Assembly (NCBI RefSeq): GCF_003014615.1
Contig: NZ_PYGI01000004.1
Coordinates: 1 to 64,000 of the forward strand
Direction: 5' to 3'
DNA length: 64,000 nt
From: Marinobacterium halophilum
GTDB lineage: Bacteria; Pseudomonadota; Gammaproteobacteria; Pseudomonadales; Balneatricaceae
Under the pieces are notes generated by a model. It had not been told where the DNA came from and ran no database searches. It saw only the letters and a list, made by a program, of their open reading frames with translations. Below, piece after piece: positions 16,582-25,610 of the stretch. Position 1 is the stretch's first letter. Every line of letters begins with the position of its first letter. Made by a program: the position numbers and the translations under genes.

Positions 16582-17691
16582 TCAACCGGCCCGATGCTCC
16601 CGCGCCAGATACTCGTGCGACTGCATTTCCAGCAACCGGCTCTGGGTGCGTTCGATCTCGAAACCGAGACGCCCTTCCGTGTAAATCTCATGAATGGGCA
16701 CCTCAGCCGAGATGATCAGCTTGACGCCCGAATCATAGAACTCATCAACCAGATTGATGAAACGGCGCGCAGCATCATCATTCTTGCGCCCCAGCTGCGG
16801 CACATTACCCAGCAGAATGGCGTGATAGATCTTGCCCAATTCTATGTAGTCGTTCTGGGACCGTGCACCTTGGCACAGGTGGTCAAAATCAAACCAGGCA
16901 ACATCTTCACAGACACGACGCGCATTGATAAGACGGCCATTGATTTCGACACTGGCCTCGCGCTGCTCTTCTTCCAGATCCGGTGCCAGGCTTTCAAAGC
17001 TCTGCGCCAAGCTTTGATCCGCTGCCGCATCCAGCGGCCAATGATACAACTCAGCCTGTTCAAGAGTACGCAGACGGTAATCGACACCACCATCCACATT
17101 CACCACTTGGGTATAACGCTTGAGCATATCGATTGCCGGCAGGAAACGCTGACGCTGCAGGCCATCCTTGTACAAGCCGTCCGGTACAATATTGGAGGTT
17201 GCGACCAGAGAGACACCGTTATTGAACAGCTCCTGCATCAGCCCCCCCAGAATCATCGCATCCGTGATATCGGACACAAAGAATTCATCAAAGCAGATAA
17301 TGCGAGCTTCATCCGCGTATTTGCGTCCGATCTCTACCAGTGGGTTTTTGGTGCCGTCCAGCGCCTTCAGCTCGCTGTGTACTCGCTGCATGAAACGGTG
17401 AAAATGCGTTCGCATCTTGCGCTCGAACGGCAGGCTGTCATAGAAGGTATCCATCAGGTAGGTTTTGCCACGCCCGACGCCACCCCAGAAATACAAACCA
17501 CTGATCGGCTCTTGGCGAGTGCCCTTGAACTTGCCGCCGAGGCGCTGCATCAAACCCGGCTTGGGCGCACGCTCGGCGGCCACCAGATCATCATACAGAC
17601 GCTGAAGATGACCAACGGCCATCTCCTGAGTCGGATCATAAGAGAAATCATCGCGTTTCAGATCCTGCTGATATCGCTCGAGCGGAGTCAT
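16582..17691 (-). CDS. zapE: ZapE (AFG1-like) cell-division ATPase
   Basis: A 369-residue AAA+-type ATPase related to mitochondrial AFG1; in E. coli ZapE associates with the Z-ring under stress and low oxygen. Walker A GGVGRGKTYL is at about residue 69-79, Walker B IICFDEFF near 133, and the VATSNIVP sensor segment follows. Length is normal. It lies upstream of rplM-rpsI in the same direction as in Pseudomonas, but rplM has its own promoter. Confidence 0.93.
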   Translation of the reverse strand: MTPLERYQQDLKRDDFSYDPTQEMAVGHLQRLYDDLVAAERAPKPGLMQRLGGKFKGTRQEPISGLYFWGGVGRGKTYLMDTFYDSLPFERKMRTHFHRFMQRVHSELKALDGTKNPLVEIGRKYADEARIICFDEFFVSDITDAMILGGLMQELFNNGVSLVATSNIVPDGLYKDGLQRQRFLPAIDMLKRYTQVVNVDGGVDYRLRTLEQAELYHWPLDAAADQSLAQSFESLAPDLEEEQREASVEINGRLINARRVCEDVAWFDFDHLCQGARSQNDYIELGKIYHAILLGNVPQLGRKNDDAARRFINLVDEFYDSGVKLIISAEVPIHEIYTEGRLGFEIERTQSRLLEMQSHEYLAREHRAG

Positions 17692-17814
17692 CTTCAGTTT
17701 GTACCTCTGATCGGTTTATGCACACCACAACGGGGGGCGAACTTTACTGCCGATGCCCGGTTTGCGCAAATCGCGACACTCGAAACCGTCTCGGCACTTT
17801 GTATGATTGCGCCG

Positions 17815-18525
17815 TCAAAGCCCTAGCAGCCGCACCAGCACTGGCACAATGAAGGCCGTCAACAAGCCGGTCAGCCCCATGGCCAAACCGGCAAAGGCAC
17901 CCGCCAGCGTACTGAACTCAAACGCATAGGCGGTACCGAAACCATGTGCCGACAGCCCCAACGTAAAGCCTTTGACCGCATCGTCTTCAATTTTCAGCCA
18001 TTTAAACAGCGGCGGCGCAACCAAACAGCCAATGGCCCCTGTTATCAATACCAGCCCGGCCGCCAAAGACGGATAACCGCCTATCTTCTCGGCAATGCCG
18101 ATCGCGATGGGTGACGTAACCGATTTCGGCGCCAACGACAGCAGCGTCACATCAGAAGCACCCAGCGCCCAGGCAACAGCTATGACGGATAGCGCAGCTG
18201 TTACGGCACCACAGGTACAAGCGATCAACAACGGCAACAACATTTTTTTCACCCGCTCAAAATGATCATACAGCGGTACTGCCAGCGCCACGGTCGCAGG
18301 CCCGAGCAAAAAATGAATGAACTGAGCACCTTCGAAATAGGTGTTGTAATCAGTACCTGTCAGCTGCAGCAACACGATGATCAACGACAGCGCCACCAAC
18401 ACTGGATGCAACAGCGGCGTGCCACCTACCCGCCGGTTTAGCCATGAGGTAAACAGAAACGTGGCGATGGTGATGATGATCCACCACAGTGGTTTGGCTG
18501 CAAAATATACCCAGAAAGTGCTCAT
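17815..18525 (-). CDS. lrgB: LrgB/CidB-family membrane protein
   Basis: A 236-residue integral membrane protein of the LrgB/YohK family, associated with control of murein hydrolase activity and with export of small metabolites such as pyruvate in some species. About seven membrane segments; the family motif LAPKSVTSPIAIGIAEKIGG is intact near residues 130-150. It overlaps lrgA by 4 bp (ATGA). Substrate is not readable from sequence. Confidence 0.88.
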   Translation of the reverse strand: MSTFWVYFAAKPLWWIIITIATFLFTSWLNRRVGGTPLLHPVLVALSLIIVLLQLTGTDYNTYFEGAQFIHFLLGPATVALAVPLYDHFERVKKMLLPLLIACTCGAVTAALSVIAVAWALGASDVTLLSLAPKSVTSPIAIGIAEKIGGYPSLAAGLVLITGAIGCLVAPPLFKWLKIEDDAVKGFTLGLSAHGFGTAYAFEFSTLAGAFAGLAMGLTGLLTAFIVPVLVRLLGL

Positions 18526-18887
18526 GATTTATTCCTGCGCGTATCCAACTGCAAACCCCGCGTCAGCCGCTTGAGTACCAGCGCCGTGACCAGAATGGTT
18601 ACCACCGTGCTGAGCACCAACGCCACCAGAATCACTAGCCACTCGGCTGCAATCAGCTCGGCATGCACCATCAAACCGACACCTGCCGGCACGAACAGCA
18701 ATGCCAGATGGCGCAACAGCCCTTCTGCCGGTACCCGCAGCCATCCCGGCACCTTGCCATGCACAACCAACCCGACCAGCAACAGTACCATTCCCATCAC
18801 CGGCCCCGGGACCGGCAATGCCAATGCCAGCACGATCCACTCACCCAGCAACTGACATCCAAGGAGCAACAATAGACCCGCCAACAT
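18522..18887 (-). CDS. lrgA: LrgA/CidA-family holin-like membrane protein
   Basis: A 121-residue protein with four predicted membrane helices and the family motif LALPVPGPVMGMVLLL near residues 22-37. LrgA/CidA proteins are holin-like partners of LrgB/CidB. The end of this gene overlaps lrgB by 4 bp, so the two are translationally coupled. Some published annotations call this pair antiholin, based on Staphylococcus. Confidence 0.88.
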   Translation of the reverse strand: MLAGLLLLLGCQLLGEWIVLALALPVPGPVMGMVLLLVGLVVHGKVPGWLRVPAEGLLRHLALLFVPAGVGLMVHAELIAAEWLVILVALVLSTVVTILVTALVLKRLTRGLQLDTRRNKS

Positions 18888-18963
18888 CCTTCACCTCACG
18901 TCATTATTTTTATCGAGCAAAAACGGAGTGTACTTATTTAATTAACAATTTTCTCTTCTACTA

Positions 18964-18992
18964 TTGGCAATCGACACCCACATCTCTATAAT
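18964..18992 (+). promoter_or_regulatory. Strong sigma-70 promoter for the tRNA-Pro pair
   Basis: TTGGCA (18964-18969), 17 bp, then perfect TATAAT (18987-18992), followed by GCGCTCC, the GC-rich discriminator typical of stringently controlled stable-RNA genes. The first tRNA begins at 19068, leaving a leader of about 68 nt to be trimmed. Confidence 0.8.
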
Positions 18993-19067
18993 GCGCTCCG
19001 TTGCTGATTGAGGTGTAACCCACACCAATCCACCAATCAGAACAAGCACTTAGCTTTCAACGTTTGT

Positions 19068-19144
19068 CGGGGTGTAGCTCAGCTTGGTAGAGCACTGTCT
19101 TCGGGAGGCAGGGGTCGTAGGTTCAAATCCTGTCACCCCGACCA
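19068..19144 (+). tRNA. tRNA-Pro (anticodon CGG), copy 1
   Basis: A 77-nt cloverleaf with encoded CCA. The acceptor stem begins CGGGGTG and closes CACCCCG, giving the C1-G72 pair typical of bacterial tRNA-Pro; anticodon loop TTCGGGA gives CGG (codon CCG); T-arm GGTTCAAATCC is canonical. It is followed 25 bp later by an identical copy. Confidence 0.97.
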
Positions 19145-19169
19145 AATTGTTGAAAATTAAGTACTGTGT

Positions 19170-19246
19170 CGGGGTGTAGCTCAGCTTGGTAGAGCACTGT
19201 CTTCGGGAGGCAGGGGTCGTAGGTTCAAATCCTGTCACCCCGACCA
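19170..19246 (+). tRNA. tRNA-Pro (anticodon CGG), copy 2
   Basis: Base-for-base identical to the copy at 19068-19144, including CCA. Cotranscription from the upstream promoter is likely. The perfect identity shows recent duplication or ongoing conversion. Confidence 0.97.
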
Positions 19247-19337
19247 AATTTTTCCCGCTTATCTGATTTTTTCTCACTGATCAACGCGTACGCCTAAGGT
19301 AGAATAGCGTTTTTTTACGCCATCAGTGGAACCGCTC

Positions 19338-20630
19338 ATGCTGGACAAGCTCTTCAAGCTCTCCGAGCACCAAACAACCGTCAAAACTGAAGTTATTGCA
19401 GGACTGACCACCTTCCTGACAATGATCTACGTTATTTTCGTCAACCCAACCGTTCTTTCAGGAACCGGGATGGATGCTGGCGCTGTCTTCGTTGCTACCT
19501 GCCTTGCTGCTGCCATCGGCTGTTTCGTGATGGGCTTCTGGGCAAACTATCCGATCGCCCTTGCCCCCGGCATGGGGCTGAATGCGTTTTTCAGCCTCAC
19601 CGTAGTCGGCCAGATGGGCTACAGTTGGGAAACTGCACTGGGCGCCGTATTCATTTCAGGCATCTGTTTCTTCCTGCTGTCCATCTTCCGCATCCGTGAA
19701 TGGATCATCAACAGCATTCCCATGTCCCTCAAGGGTGGTATCGGTGCCGGTATCGGCCTGTTTCTGGGCTTCATTGGCCTGAAAAACGCCGGGATTGTCA
19801 CTGACGATACTCACACACTGGTAACCATCGGCGACATGAGCCAGTGGGGCCCGGTCATGGCCAGTCTGGGCTTTATCATTATTGCCACTCTGTATTACCG
19901 CAAAGTAACCGGCTCGGTGATGATCGGAATCCTGGCCATTACCCTGCTCAGCCTGGCTACCGGCCATGTTGAGTTCAAGGGTATCGCCTCCGCACCACCA
20001 TCACTGGCACCGACACTGGCTCAACTGGATATCCAGGGCGCACTGAGCATCGGCATGATCAGCGTTATCTTCTCATTCCTGTTTGTTGACTTGTTTGACA
20101 CCTCGGGCACCCTGATCGCGGTCGCCCAGAAGGGCAAACTACTCAACAAGGATGGCAAATTGCCTCGCCTCGGCCGCGCACTGATGGCCGACTCCACCGC
20201 CACCATGGCCGGCTCCGTACTGGGCACGTCCACCACGACCAGCTATATTGAGTCCGGTGCTGGCATTGCAGCGGGTGGCCGTACCGGCCTGACGGCCGTT
20301 GTGGTCGGCGTACTTTTTCTGGCCAGCCTGTTCCTGTCACCATTGGCCGGCACCATACCTGCCTATGCGACAGCACCTGCACTGCTGTTCGTTGCCGTAT
20401 TGATGACCCACAGCCTGGTCAAGATCGATTGGGACGACATCACTGAAGCCGCACCTGTCGTGATCGCAACGGTCAGCATGCCACTGACCTTTTCCATCAC
20501 TACCGGCATTGCCTTCGGCATTATCTCCTACACAGCCATCAAGGCCCTCAGCGGTCGCTTTGATCAGCTCAATCCGGCGCTGTGGGTTCTGTCTGCACTG
20601 TTCATCGCAAAGATGGCTTTCTACGGCTAA
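19338..20630 (+). CDS. AzgA-family purine (adenine/guanine/hypoxanthine) permease
   Basis: A 430-residue proton-coupled nucleobase importer of the NCS2/AzgA branch (E. coli PurP, GhxP relatives). About 12-14 membrane segments; the family motifs ALAPGMGLNAFFSLTVVG (TM3) and LFVDLFDTSGTLIAVAQK with GTSTTTSYIESGAGIAAGGR (TM8-10) are intact. ATG at 19338 is preferred to the GTG at 19326, matching the usual family start (LDKLFKLSEHQTTVKTE). A TAGAAT -10-like hexamer lies at 19300-19305. Exact base specificity cannot be read. Confidence 0.9.
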   Translation: MLDKLFKLSEHQTTVKTEVIAGLTTFLTMIYVIFVNPTVLSGTGMDAGAVFVATCLAAAIGCFVMGFWANYPIALAPGMGLNAFFSLTVVGQMGYSWETALGAVFISGICFFLLSIFRIREWIINSIPMSLKGGIGAGIGLFLGFIGLKNAGIVTDDTHTLVTIGDMSQWGPVMASLGFIIIATLYYRKVTGSVMIGILAITLLSLATGHVEFKGIASAPPSLAPTLAQLDIQGALSIGMISVIFSFLFVDLFDTSGTLIAVAQKGKLLNKDGKLPRLGRALMADSTATMAGSVLGTSTTTSYIESGAGIAAGGRTGLTAVVVGVLFLASLFLSPLAGTIPAYATAPALLFVAVLMTHSLVKIDWDDITEAAPVVIATVSMPLTFSITTGIAFGIISYTAIKALSGRFDQLNPALWVLSALFIAKMAFYG

Positions 20631-20677
20631 CTCCGCCGCCGGCAGAGCTACACCTGCCGGATGACAGCCACAAAAAA

Positions 20678-20708
20678 GGGGTGGAGACCTGAGTCTCCAC
20701 CCCTTTTT
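20678..20708. terminator. Bidirectional terminator between permease and aceF
   Basis: GGGGTGGAGAC (20678-20688) and GTCTCCACCCC (20693-20703) form an 11-bp stem with CTGA loop, flanked by A6 on the left and T5 on the right, so it serves both convergent genes. Confidence 0.9.
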
Positions 20709-20723
20709 CATATCAACAACCGA

Positions 20724-22694
20724 TCAGAGCAGCAGGCGACGAATATCGCTTAGCAGCCCATTAAGGTCGGTCAGGAAGCGACCGGCATCACCACCATTGA
20801 TGGCGCGATGGTCATAGGACAGACACAACGGCAACATCAGACGTGGCTCGAACTCTTTGCCATTCCAGCGCGGCTTGATGTCGGCCTTGGAAATGCCGAG
20901 AATCGCAACTTCTGGTGCATTCACGATCGGCGTAAAGCCGGTGCCGCCAATACCGCCAAGGCTGGAAATGGTGAAACAAGCCCCCTGCATTTCGTTCGGC
21001 TTGAGCTTACGGTCCTTGGCCTTGCCTGCCAGCTCGATTGCTTCACGCGACAGCTCATAGATGCTCTTCTTGTCGGCATCCTTGATCACCGGCACCATCA
21101 AGCCGTGCGGTGTATCGACAGCAATACCGATATTGACATACTTTTTGTAGACAATATGTTCGCCATCGTCATGCAGCGATGCATTGAACTTCTGATGACG
21201 CGAGAGCGCAATCGCAGCCGCCTTGATCATGAACGGCAGAGGCGTCAGCTTGACCCCCTCTTTTGCCGCTTCATCCTTCATGTCCTTGCGGAACGCTTCC
21301 AGCTCGGTGATATCAGCATCATCGAACTGAGTCACGTGCGGTACGTTCAACCAGTTGCGGGACATGTTGTCGCGGGTGATCTTGCCAACCTTGCTCAGCT
21401 TAACCAGCTCGATCTCGCCGAACTTGCTGAAGTCGACCGCAGGAATCGCCGGAATTCCACTACCGCCGGTCACGGCTGCAGGCCCCTTCTCGGACAACTG
21501 TTTGAGTGCAGACTTCACATACGCCTGCACATCTTCCTTAACGATACGGCCATTGCGACCAGTACCGGCAACACTGGCCAGCTCAACACCAAACTCACGC
21601 GCCAGCGCACGCACAGCAGGACCGGCATGCACATTACGGTTCTTTTGCTCCAACGCACTCAAATCAACCGCTTTGCCCGCACTTGATACAGCAGCCGGCG
21701 TTGACGGCGCTGCGGTCTGAGTCGAAGCCGGTGCAGTCGCTTTTGGCGTTTCCACCGGAGCCGAAGCAGCAGGGGCACCCGCCACTTCAAGCTCGATGAT
21801 CACATCACCTTCACTGACCCGGTCACCTTCCTTGATGTTGACCGCCACTACCTTGCCACCCTTGGGTGCAGGTACTTCCATGGAAGCCTTGTCGGTTTCC
21901 AGCGTGATAAGACTGTCGCCTTCGGCGATCTCATCACCCACTTTGACCAGTACTTCGATCACGTCTACATCGGCCGCACCGGACAGGTCCGGTACCGCAA
22001 CCGGCTCGACACCACCGGGCGTGGCCGGCGCTGCAGCAGGCGCTGCAGTCGGTGCTTCAGCTTCAGCTTCAGCTTCAGCTGCAGCTGAAACCGGAGCTTC
22101 CTCTACAGCCGCACCACCCACTTCAAGTTCCAGCAGCAGATCACCTTCATTGATCTGATCGCCTTCCTTGATGGTCACGGAAACGACCTTGCCACCCATC
22201 GGCGCAGGGACTTCCATTGAAGCCTTGTCGGTCTCCAGAGTGATAAGACTGTCGCCTTCCGCGATCTCGTCACCGGCCTTGACCAGCACTTCGATCACAT
22301 CAACATCGGCAGCGCCGGACAGATCCGGCACCAAAACCTGCTCGGTCCGGGTCGCTGCTGCTGCCGCAGGAGCTGCCGCCGGAGCGGGTTCAGCAGTCGG
22401 AGCTGCGGCCGCTGCCGGGGCTGCTTCAACCGGAGCCGGAGCCACATCACCTGCGCCTTCGGTTTCCAGTTCCAGAATGGCATCACCTTCGTTGCAGGTA
22501 CCGCCTTCGGCCACGATGATATTTTTCACCACACCCGCATGCGTGGAGGGAACCTCCATGGAAGCCTTGTCGGTCTCCAGCACAATCAGGGAATCACCCT
22601 CGGCAATGGTGTCGCCCACTTTGACACATACTTCAATGATGTCGACGTTTTCGCTACCGCCGATATCAGGCACTGTAATGGTAGTCGTAGTCAC
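20724..22694 (-). CDS. aceF: Dihydrolipoamide acetyltransferase (E2) with three lipoyl domains
   Basis: E2 core of pyruvate dehydrogenase: transfers the acetyl group from lipoyl-lysine to CoA. The 656-residue chain has three lipoyl domains, lipoylated Lys in ETDKASMEVP at residues about 43, 157 and 269, joined by Ala/Pro-rich linkers. The E3-binding domain is about 354-392 (AGPAVRALAREFGVEL) and the catalytic domain about 425-656, ending with the active-site motif LSYDHRAINGGDAGRF. Lipoyl domains 2 and 3 are much more alike than either is to domain 1. A (GCTTCA)n tract encodes part of one linker. It follows aceE by 48 bp; no lpd gene follows. Confidence 0.97.
   Translation of the reverse strand: MTTTTITVPDIGGSENVDIIEVCVKVGDTIAEGDSLIVLETDKASMEVPSTHAGVVKNIIVAEGGTCNEGDAILELETEGAGDVAPAPVEAAPAAAAAPTAEPAPAAAPAAAAATRTEQVLVPDLSGAADVDVIEVLVKAGDEIAEGDSLITLETDKASMEVPAPMGGKVVSVTIKEGDQINEGDLLLELEVGGAAVEEAPVSAAAEAEAEAEAPTAAPAAAPATPGGVEPVAVPDLSGAADVDVIEVLVKVGDEIAEGDSLITLETDKASMEVPAPKGGKVVAVNIKEGDRVSEGDVIIELEVAGAPAASAPVETPKATAPASTQTAAPSTPAAVSSAGKAVDLSALEQKNRNVHAGPAVRALAREFGVELASVAGTGRNGRIVKEDVQAYVKSALKQLSEKGPAAVTGGSGIPAIPAVDFSKFGEIELVKLSKVGKITRDNMSRNWLNVPHVTQFDDADITELEAFRKDMKDEAAKEGVKLTPLPFMIKAAAIALSRHQKFNASLHDDGEHIVYKKYVNIGIAVDTPHGLMVPVIKDADKKSIYELSREAIELAGKAKDRKLKPNEMQGACFTISSLGGIGGTGFTPIVNAPEVAILGISKADIKPRWNGKEFEPRLMLPLCLSYDHRAINGGDAGRFLTDLNGLLSDIRRLLL
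22054..22080. repeat. Hexanucleotide repeat in an aceF linker
   Basis: Four tandem GCTTCA units plus GCT encode alternating Ala-Glu in the linker between lipoyl domains 2 and 3. Repeat number could change without breaking the frame. Confidence 0.8.
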
Positions 22695-22742
22695 AATAAA
22701 TCCTCTCGCTTAAACCAGTCAGATGTTCACTCGCCCGGCCGC

Positions 22743-25391
22743 TTACAGCGTCCAGGGAGCCGGTTTGTCCGGGTTGATGTTGAACTTCTGAATGGCCTTG
22801 GCGACAACCGAAGCTTCCAGTTTGCCCTCTTCCTGCAACGCCTTGAGCGCAGCAACGGTGACGTAGTAACGGTTCACCTCAAAGAACTCACGCAGCTTGC
22901 CACGGGTATCCGAGCGACCGAAACCGTCGGTACCCAGCACCTTGTAGCGACGCGGGATGTATTCACGCAGCTGATCGGCGTACATGCGAATGTAATCGGT
23001 GGAGATGATCACCGGACCTTCACGACCGTCCAGGCACTGCTCAACGTAAGACGTACGCTCCGCCTGTTCAGGGTGCAGCAGGTTCCAACGGCTGACTTCC
23101 TGAGCTTCACGACGCAATTCGTTAATGGAGGTTGTACTCCATACATCAGACTCGATACCGAACTCGTCGCGCAGGATAACGGCGGCCTCACGCACTTCGC
23201 GCAGAATGGAGCCACACCCCATCAGCTGCACCTTGAGCTCTGCATCCTTGCCCTCTTCCAGCAGGTACATGCCCTTGATGATGCCGTCTTCGGCACCCTG
23301 CGGCATTTCCGGATGCTGGTAGTTTTCGTTCAGGGTAGTGATGTAGTAGAACTTGTTTTCCTGGTCCTGATACATGCGCTTCAGGCCGTCCTGCACGATA
23401 ACCGCCAGCTCATAGCCATAGGTCGGATCGTAGGAGATGCAGTTCGGAATCATCTGCGCCATCAGATGGCTATGACCGTCCTGATGCTGCAGGCCTTCGC
23501 CGTTCAGCGTGGTCCGGCCTGATGTGGCACCAATCAGGAAACCGCGCGCCTGGGAATCACCGGCCGCCCAGGCCAGGTCCATGATGCGCTGGAAGCCGAA
23601 CATGGAGTAGAAGATGTAGAACGGCACCATGGTGCAGCCATTGTTGGCATAAGAGGTTGCCGCCGCAATCCAGGCCGACATGGCACCCGCTTCATTGATC
23701 CCCTCCTGCAGGATCTGGCCGTTCTTGGACTCTTTGTAGTACATGATCTGATCGGAGTCGTGCGGCACATAGCGCTGACCTTCAGACGAGTAGATACTCA
23801 GCTGACGGAACATGCCTTCCATGCCAAAGGTGCGGGCTTCGTCCGGTACGATCGGTACAACACGCTCGCCCATCTGCTTGTCTTTTACCAGCGTGCTCAG
23901 CACACGGTTAAGCGACATCTGCGTGGACAGCGTACGCTCGCCACTGGATTTCAGCTGACCGGAGAACGCCTCCAATGCCGGAATTTCCAGCGCTTCGAAT
24001 TCGGTACGACGCGCCGGGTAGAAGCCACCCAACTGCTTGCGACGCTCGAACATGTACTTCATTTCCGCAGAGTCCGGAGACGGGCGGTAGTACGGCACTT
24101 CCTTCAGCTGATCGTCGGACAGCGGGATGTTGAAGTTGTCGCGGAATGCCTTGAGGTCTTCCAGCGCCACTTTCTTCATTGAGTGGGTGTCGTTCTTGGC
24201 CTGACCTGACTGCCCGGTACCGTAGCCCTTCACGGTCTGCGCCAGAATAACGGTCGGCTGACCCTTGTTGTTCATGGCCTGATGGTAGGCCGCGTACACT
24301 TTGTACGGGTCATGACCACCACGGTTCAGCTTCATGATCTCGTCATCGGACATGTCCTTGACCAGTTCAAGCAGCTCCGGGTATTTGCCGAAGAAGTGCT
24401 CACGGGTATACGCGCCGCCGTTGGCCTTGTAGTTCTGCAACTCGCCGTCGCAAACTTCATTCATGCGCTTGGTCAGCAGGCCCGTCGTATCACGCTCGAA
24501 CAGCGGATCCCAATGACGCCCCCACAGAACCTTGACCACGTTCCAGCCGGCACCTTTAAAGACGCCTTCCAATTCCTGCACGATCTTGCCGTTACCGCGC
24601 ACCGGTCCATCCAGACGCTGCAGGTTACAGTTGATCACGAACACCAGGTTTTCCAGCTGCTCACGGCCAGCCAGAGAGATGGCACCCAGCGTTTCCGGCT
24701 CGTCGCATTCGCCGTCACCCAGGAACGCCCATACCTTGCGATCGCCACGTTTGACCAAGTCACGGGCAGACAGGTAACGCATCACGTGCGCCTGATAGAT
24801 CGCCTGAATCGGCCCCAGCCCCATGGACACGGTCGGGAACTGCCAGAAGTCCGGCATCAACCAGGGGTGCGGATAGGAAGACAGACCGTTGCCATCCACT
24901 TCTCGACGGAAGTTGTCCAGCTGTTCTTCGGTCAGACGACCTTCAAGGTAGGCGCGTGCATAGATGCCCGGAGAGATATGGCCCTGGAAGAACACCATAT
25001 CGGACTCACGACCGCCATCAGGGCCATGGAAAAAGTAGTTGAAGCCAATGTCATACAGGGTGGCGGAGGAAGAAAAGCTGGAGATATGGCCGCCCAGAGC
25101 GTCGTCATTGTCGTTGGCGCGCATTACCATCGCCATCGCATTCCAGCGAATGAACGAACGAATACGACGCTCAATGAACAGATCACCTGGCATACGGACT
25201 TCGTCACGCGGCGAAATGGTATTCACGTACGGCGTGTTAACGGTCACACCCGCATCAACGCCCATGACGGACGCTTTGGCACCGAGTTCGCGCAGCAGAT
25301 AACGCGCGCGCTCATCACCGCCGTTTTTGGCGACGGATTCGAGAGCATCCATCCATTCCTGGGTTTCGATTGGATCGATATCTTCAATCAT
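22743..25391 (-). CDS. aceE: Pyruvate dehydrogenase E1 component (homodimeric)
   Basis: Thiamine-diphosphate-dependent decarboxylation of pyruvate and acetyl transfer to E2 lipoyl groups. ATG at 25391 (MIEDIDPIETQEWMDALESV) matches the family start; the open frame extends upstream only to a TTG. The 882-residue length is normal. The ThDP motif GDGECDEPETLGAISLAG is at about residue 230, and DSDQIMYYKESKNGQILQEG lies in the second half. It lies in pdhR-aceE-aceF order as in E. coli, but separated from pdhR by 219 bp that contain a distinct palindrome. Confidence 0.97.
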   Translation of the reverse strand: MIEDIDPIETQEWMDALESVAKNGGDERARYLLRELGAKASVMGVDAGVTVNTPYVNTISPRDEVRMPGDLFIERRIRSFIRWNAMAMVMRANDNDDALGGHISSFSSSATLYDIGFNYFFHGPDGGRESDMVFFQGHISPGIYARAYLEGRLTEEQLDNFRREVDGNGLSSYPHPWLMPDFWQFPTVSMGLGPIQAIYQAHVMRYLSARDLVKRGDRKVWAFLGDGECDEPETLGAISLAGREQLENLVFVINCNLQRLDGPVRGNGKIVQELEGVFKGAGWNVVKVLWGRHWDPLFERDTTGLLTKRMNEVCDGELQNYKANGGAYTREHFFGKYPELLELVKDMSDDEIMKLNRGGHDPYKVYAAYHQAMNNKGQPTVILAQTVKGYGTGQSGQAKNDTHSMKKVALEDLKAFRDNFNIPLSDDQLKEVPYYRPSPDSAEMKYMFERRKQLGGFYPARRTEFEALEIPALEAFSGQLKSSGERTLSTQMSLNRVLSTLVKDKQMGERVVPIVPDEARTFGMEGMFRQLSIYSSEGQRYVPHDSDQIMYYKESKNGQILQEGINEAGAMSAWIAAATSYANNGCTMVPFYIFYSMFGFQRIMDLAWAAGDSQARGFLIGATSGRTTLNGEGLQHQDGHSHLMAQMIPNCISYDPTYGYELAVIVQDGLKRMYQDQENKFYYITTLNENYQHPEMPQGAEDGIIKGMYLLEEGKDAELKVQLMGCGSILREVREAAVILRDEFGIESDVWSTTSINELRREAQEVSRWNLLHPEQAERTSYVEQCLDGREGPVIISTDYIRMYADQLREYIPRRYKVLGTDGFGRSDTRGKLREFFEVNRYYVTVAALKALQEEGKLEASVVAKAIQKFNINPDKPAPWTL

Positions 25392-25506
25392 GTCTCGCAC
25401 TTTGCCTTCTCCGATCACTTGTAAGCGTGGATATTCCAGGATCAACCAGCGCAGCGTGGATTACACGCACAAACACATAAGGCTGTCTCGGTTATTGTGG
25501 TTTTAT

Positions 25507-25523
25507 ATGTAGTAATACTACAT
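25507..25523. promoter_or_regulatory. Candidate operator of aceE
   Basis: ATGTAGTAATACTACAT is a palindrome with 7-bp arms and 3-bp centre, fitting the general GntR/FadR-family pattern T-N-GT-N3-AC-N-A but differing from the two PdhR-like boxes by pdhR. A TATAGT hexamer (minus strand) lies just upstream of it, so a bound repressor would cover the start of aceE transcription. Regulator unknown. Confidence 0.55.
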
Positions 25524-25584
25524 TTGCACTATACTTTTGTCTATGACCCGCAATTGAGTCGACATCGTCCGGGATAAAGCCCCT

Positions 25585-25603
25585 TCAAAATGTAGTATTT
25601 TGA
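25585..25603. promoter_or_regulatory. Second palindrome between pdhR and aceE
   Basis: TCAAAAT (25585-25591) and ATTTTGA (25597-25603) flank GTAGT; the core shares ATGTAGTA with the 25507 palindrome. It lies 8 bp beyond the pdhR stop. It could be a second, upstream operator for aceE or a weak stem after pdhR. Confidence 0.4.
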
Positions 25604-25610
25604 CACTTCG

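Noticed and set aside
16543-17826. 427-residue plus-strand ORF
   Set aside because: Entirely antisense to zapE, no ribosome site and no family; an effect of GC-rich codon structure.
19050-19277. Minus-strand 75-residue ORF with repeated GVTGFEPTTPASRRQ-like sequence
   Set aside because: It is the antisense of the two tRNA-Pro genes; a well-known false protein.
24282-25424. 380-residue plus-strand ORF, and similar long antisense ORFs at 13836-14732, 42824-43948 and 55653-56801
   Set aside because: All are mirrors of aceE, petB, gyrA and purL; protein composition (His/Gln/Arg-rich) is typical of antisense frames.
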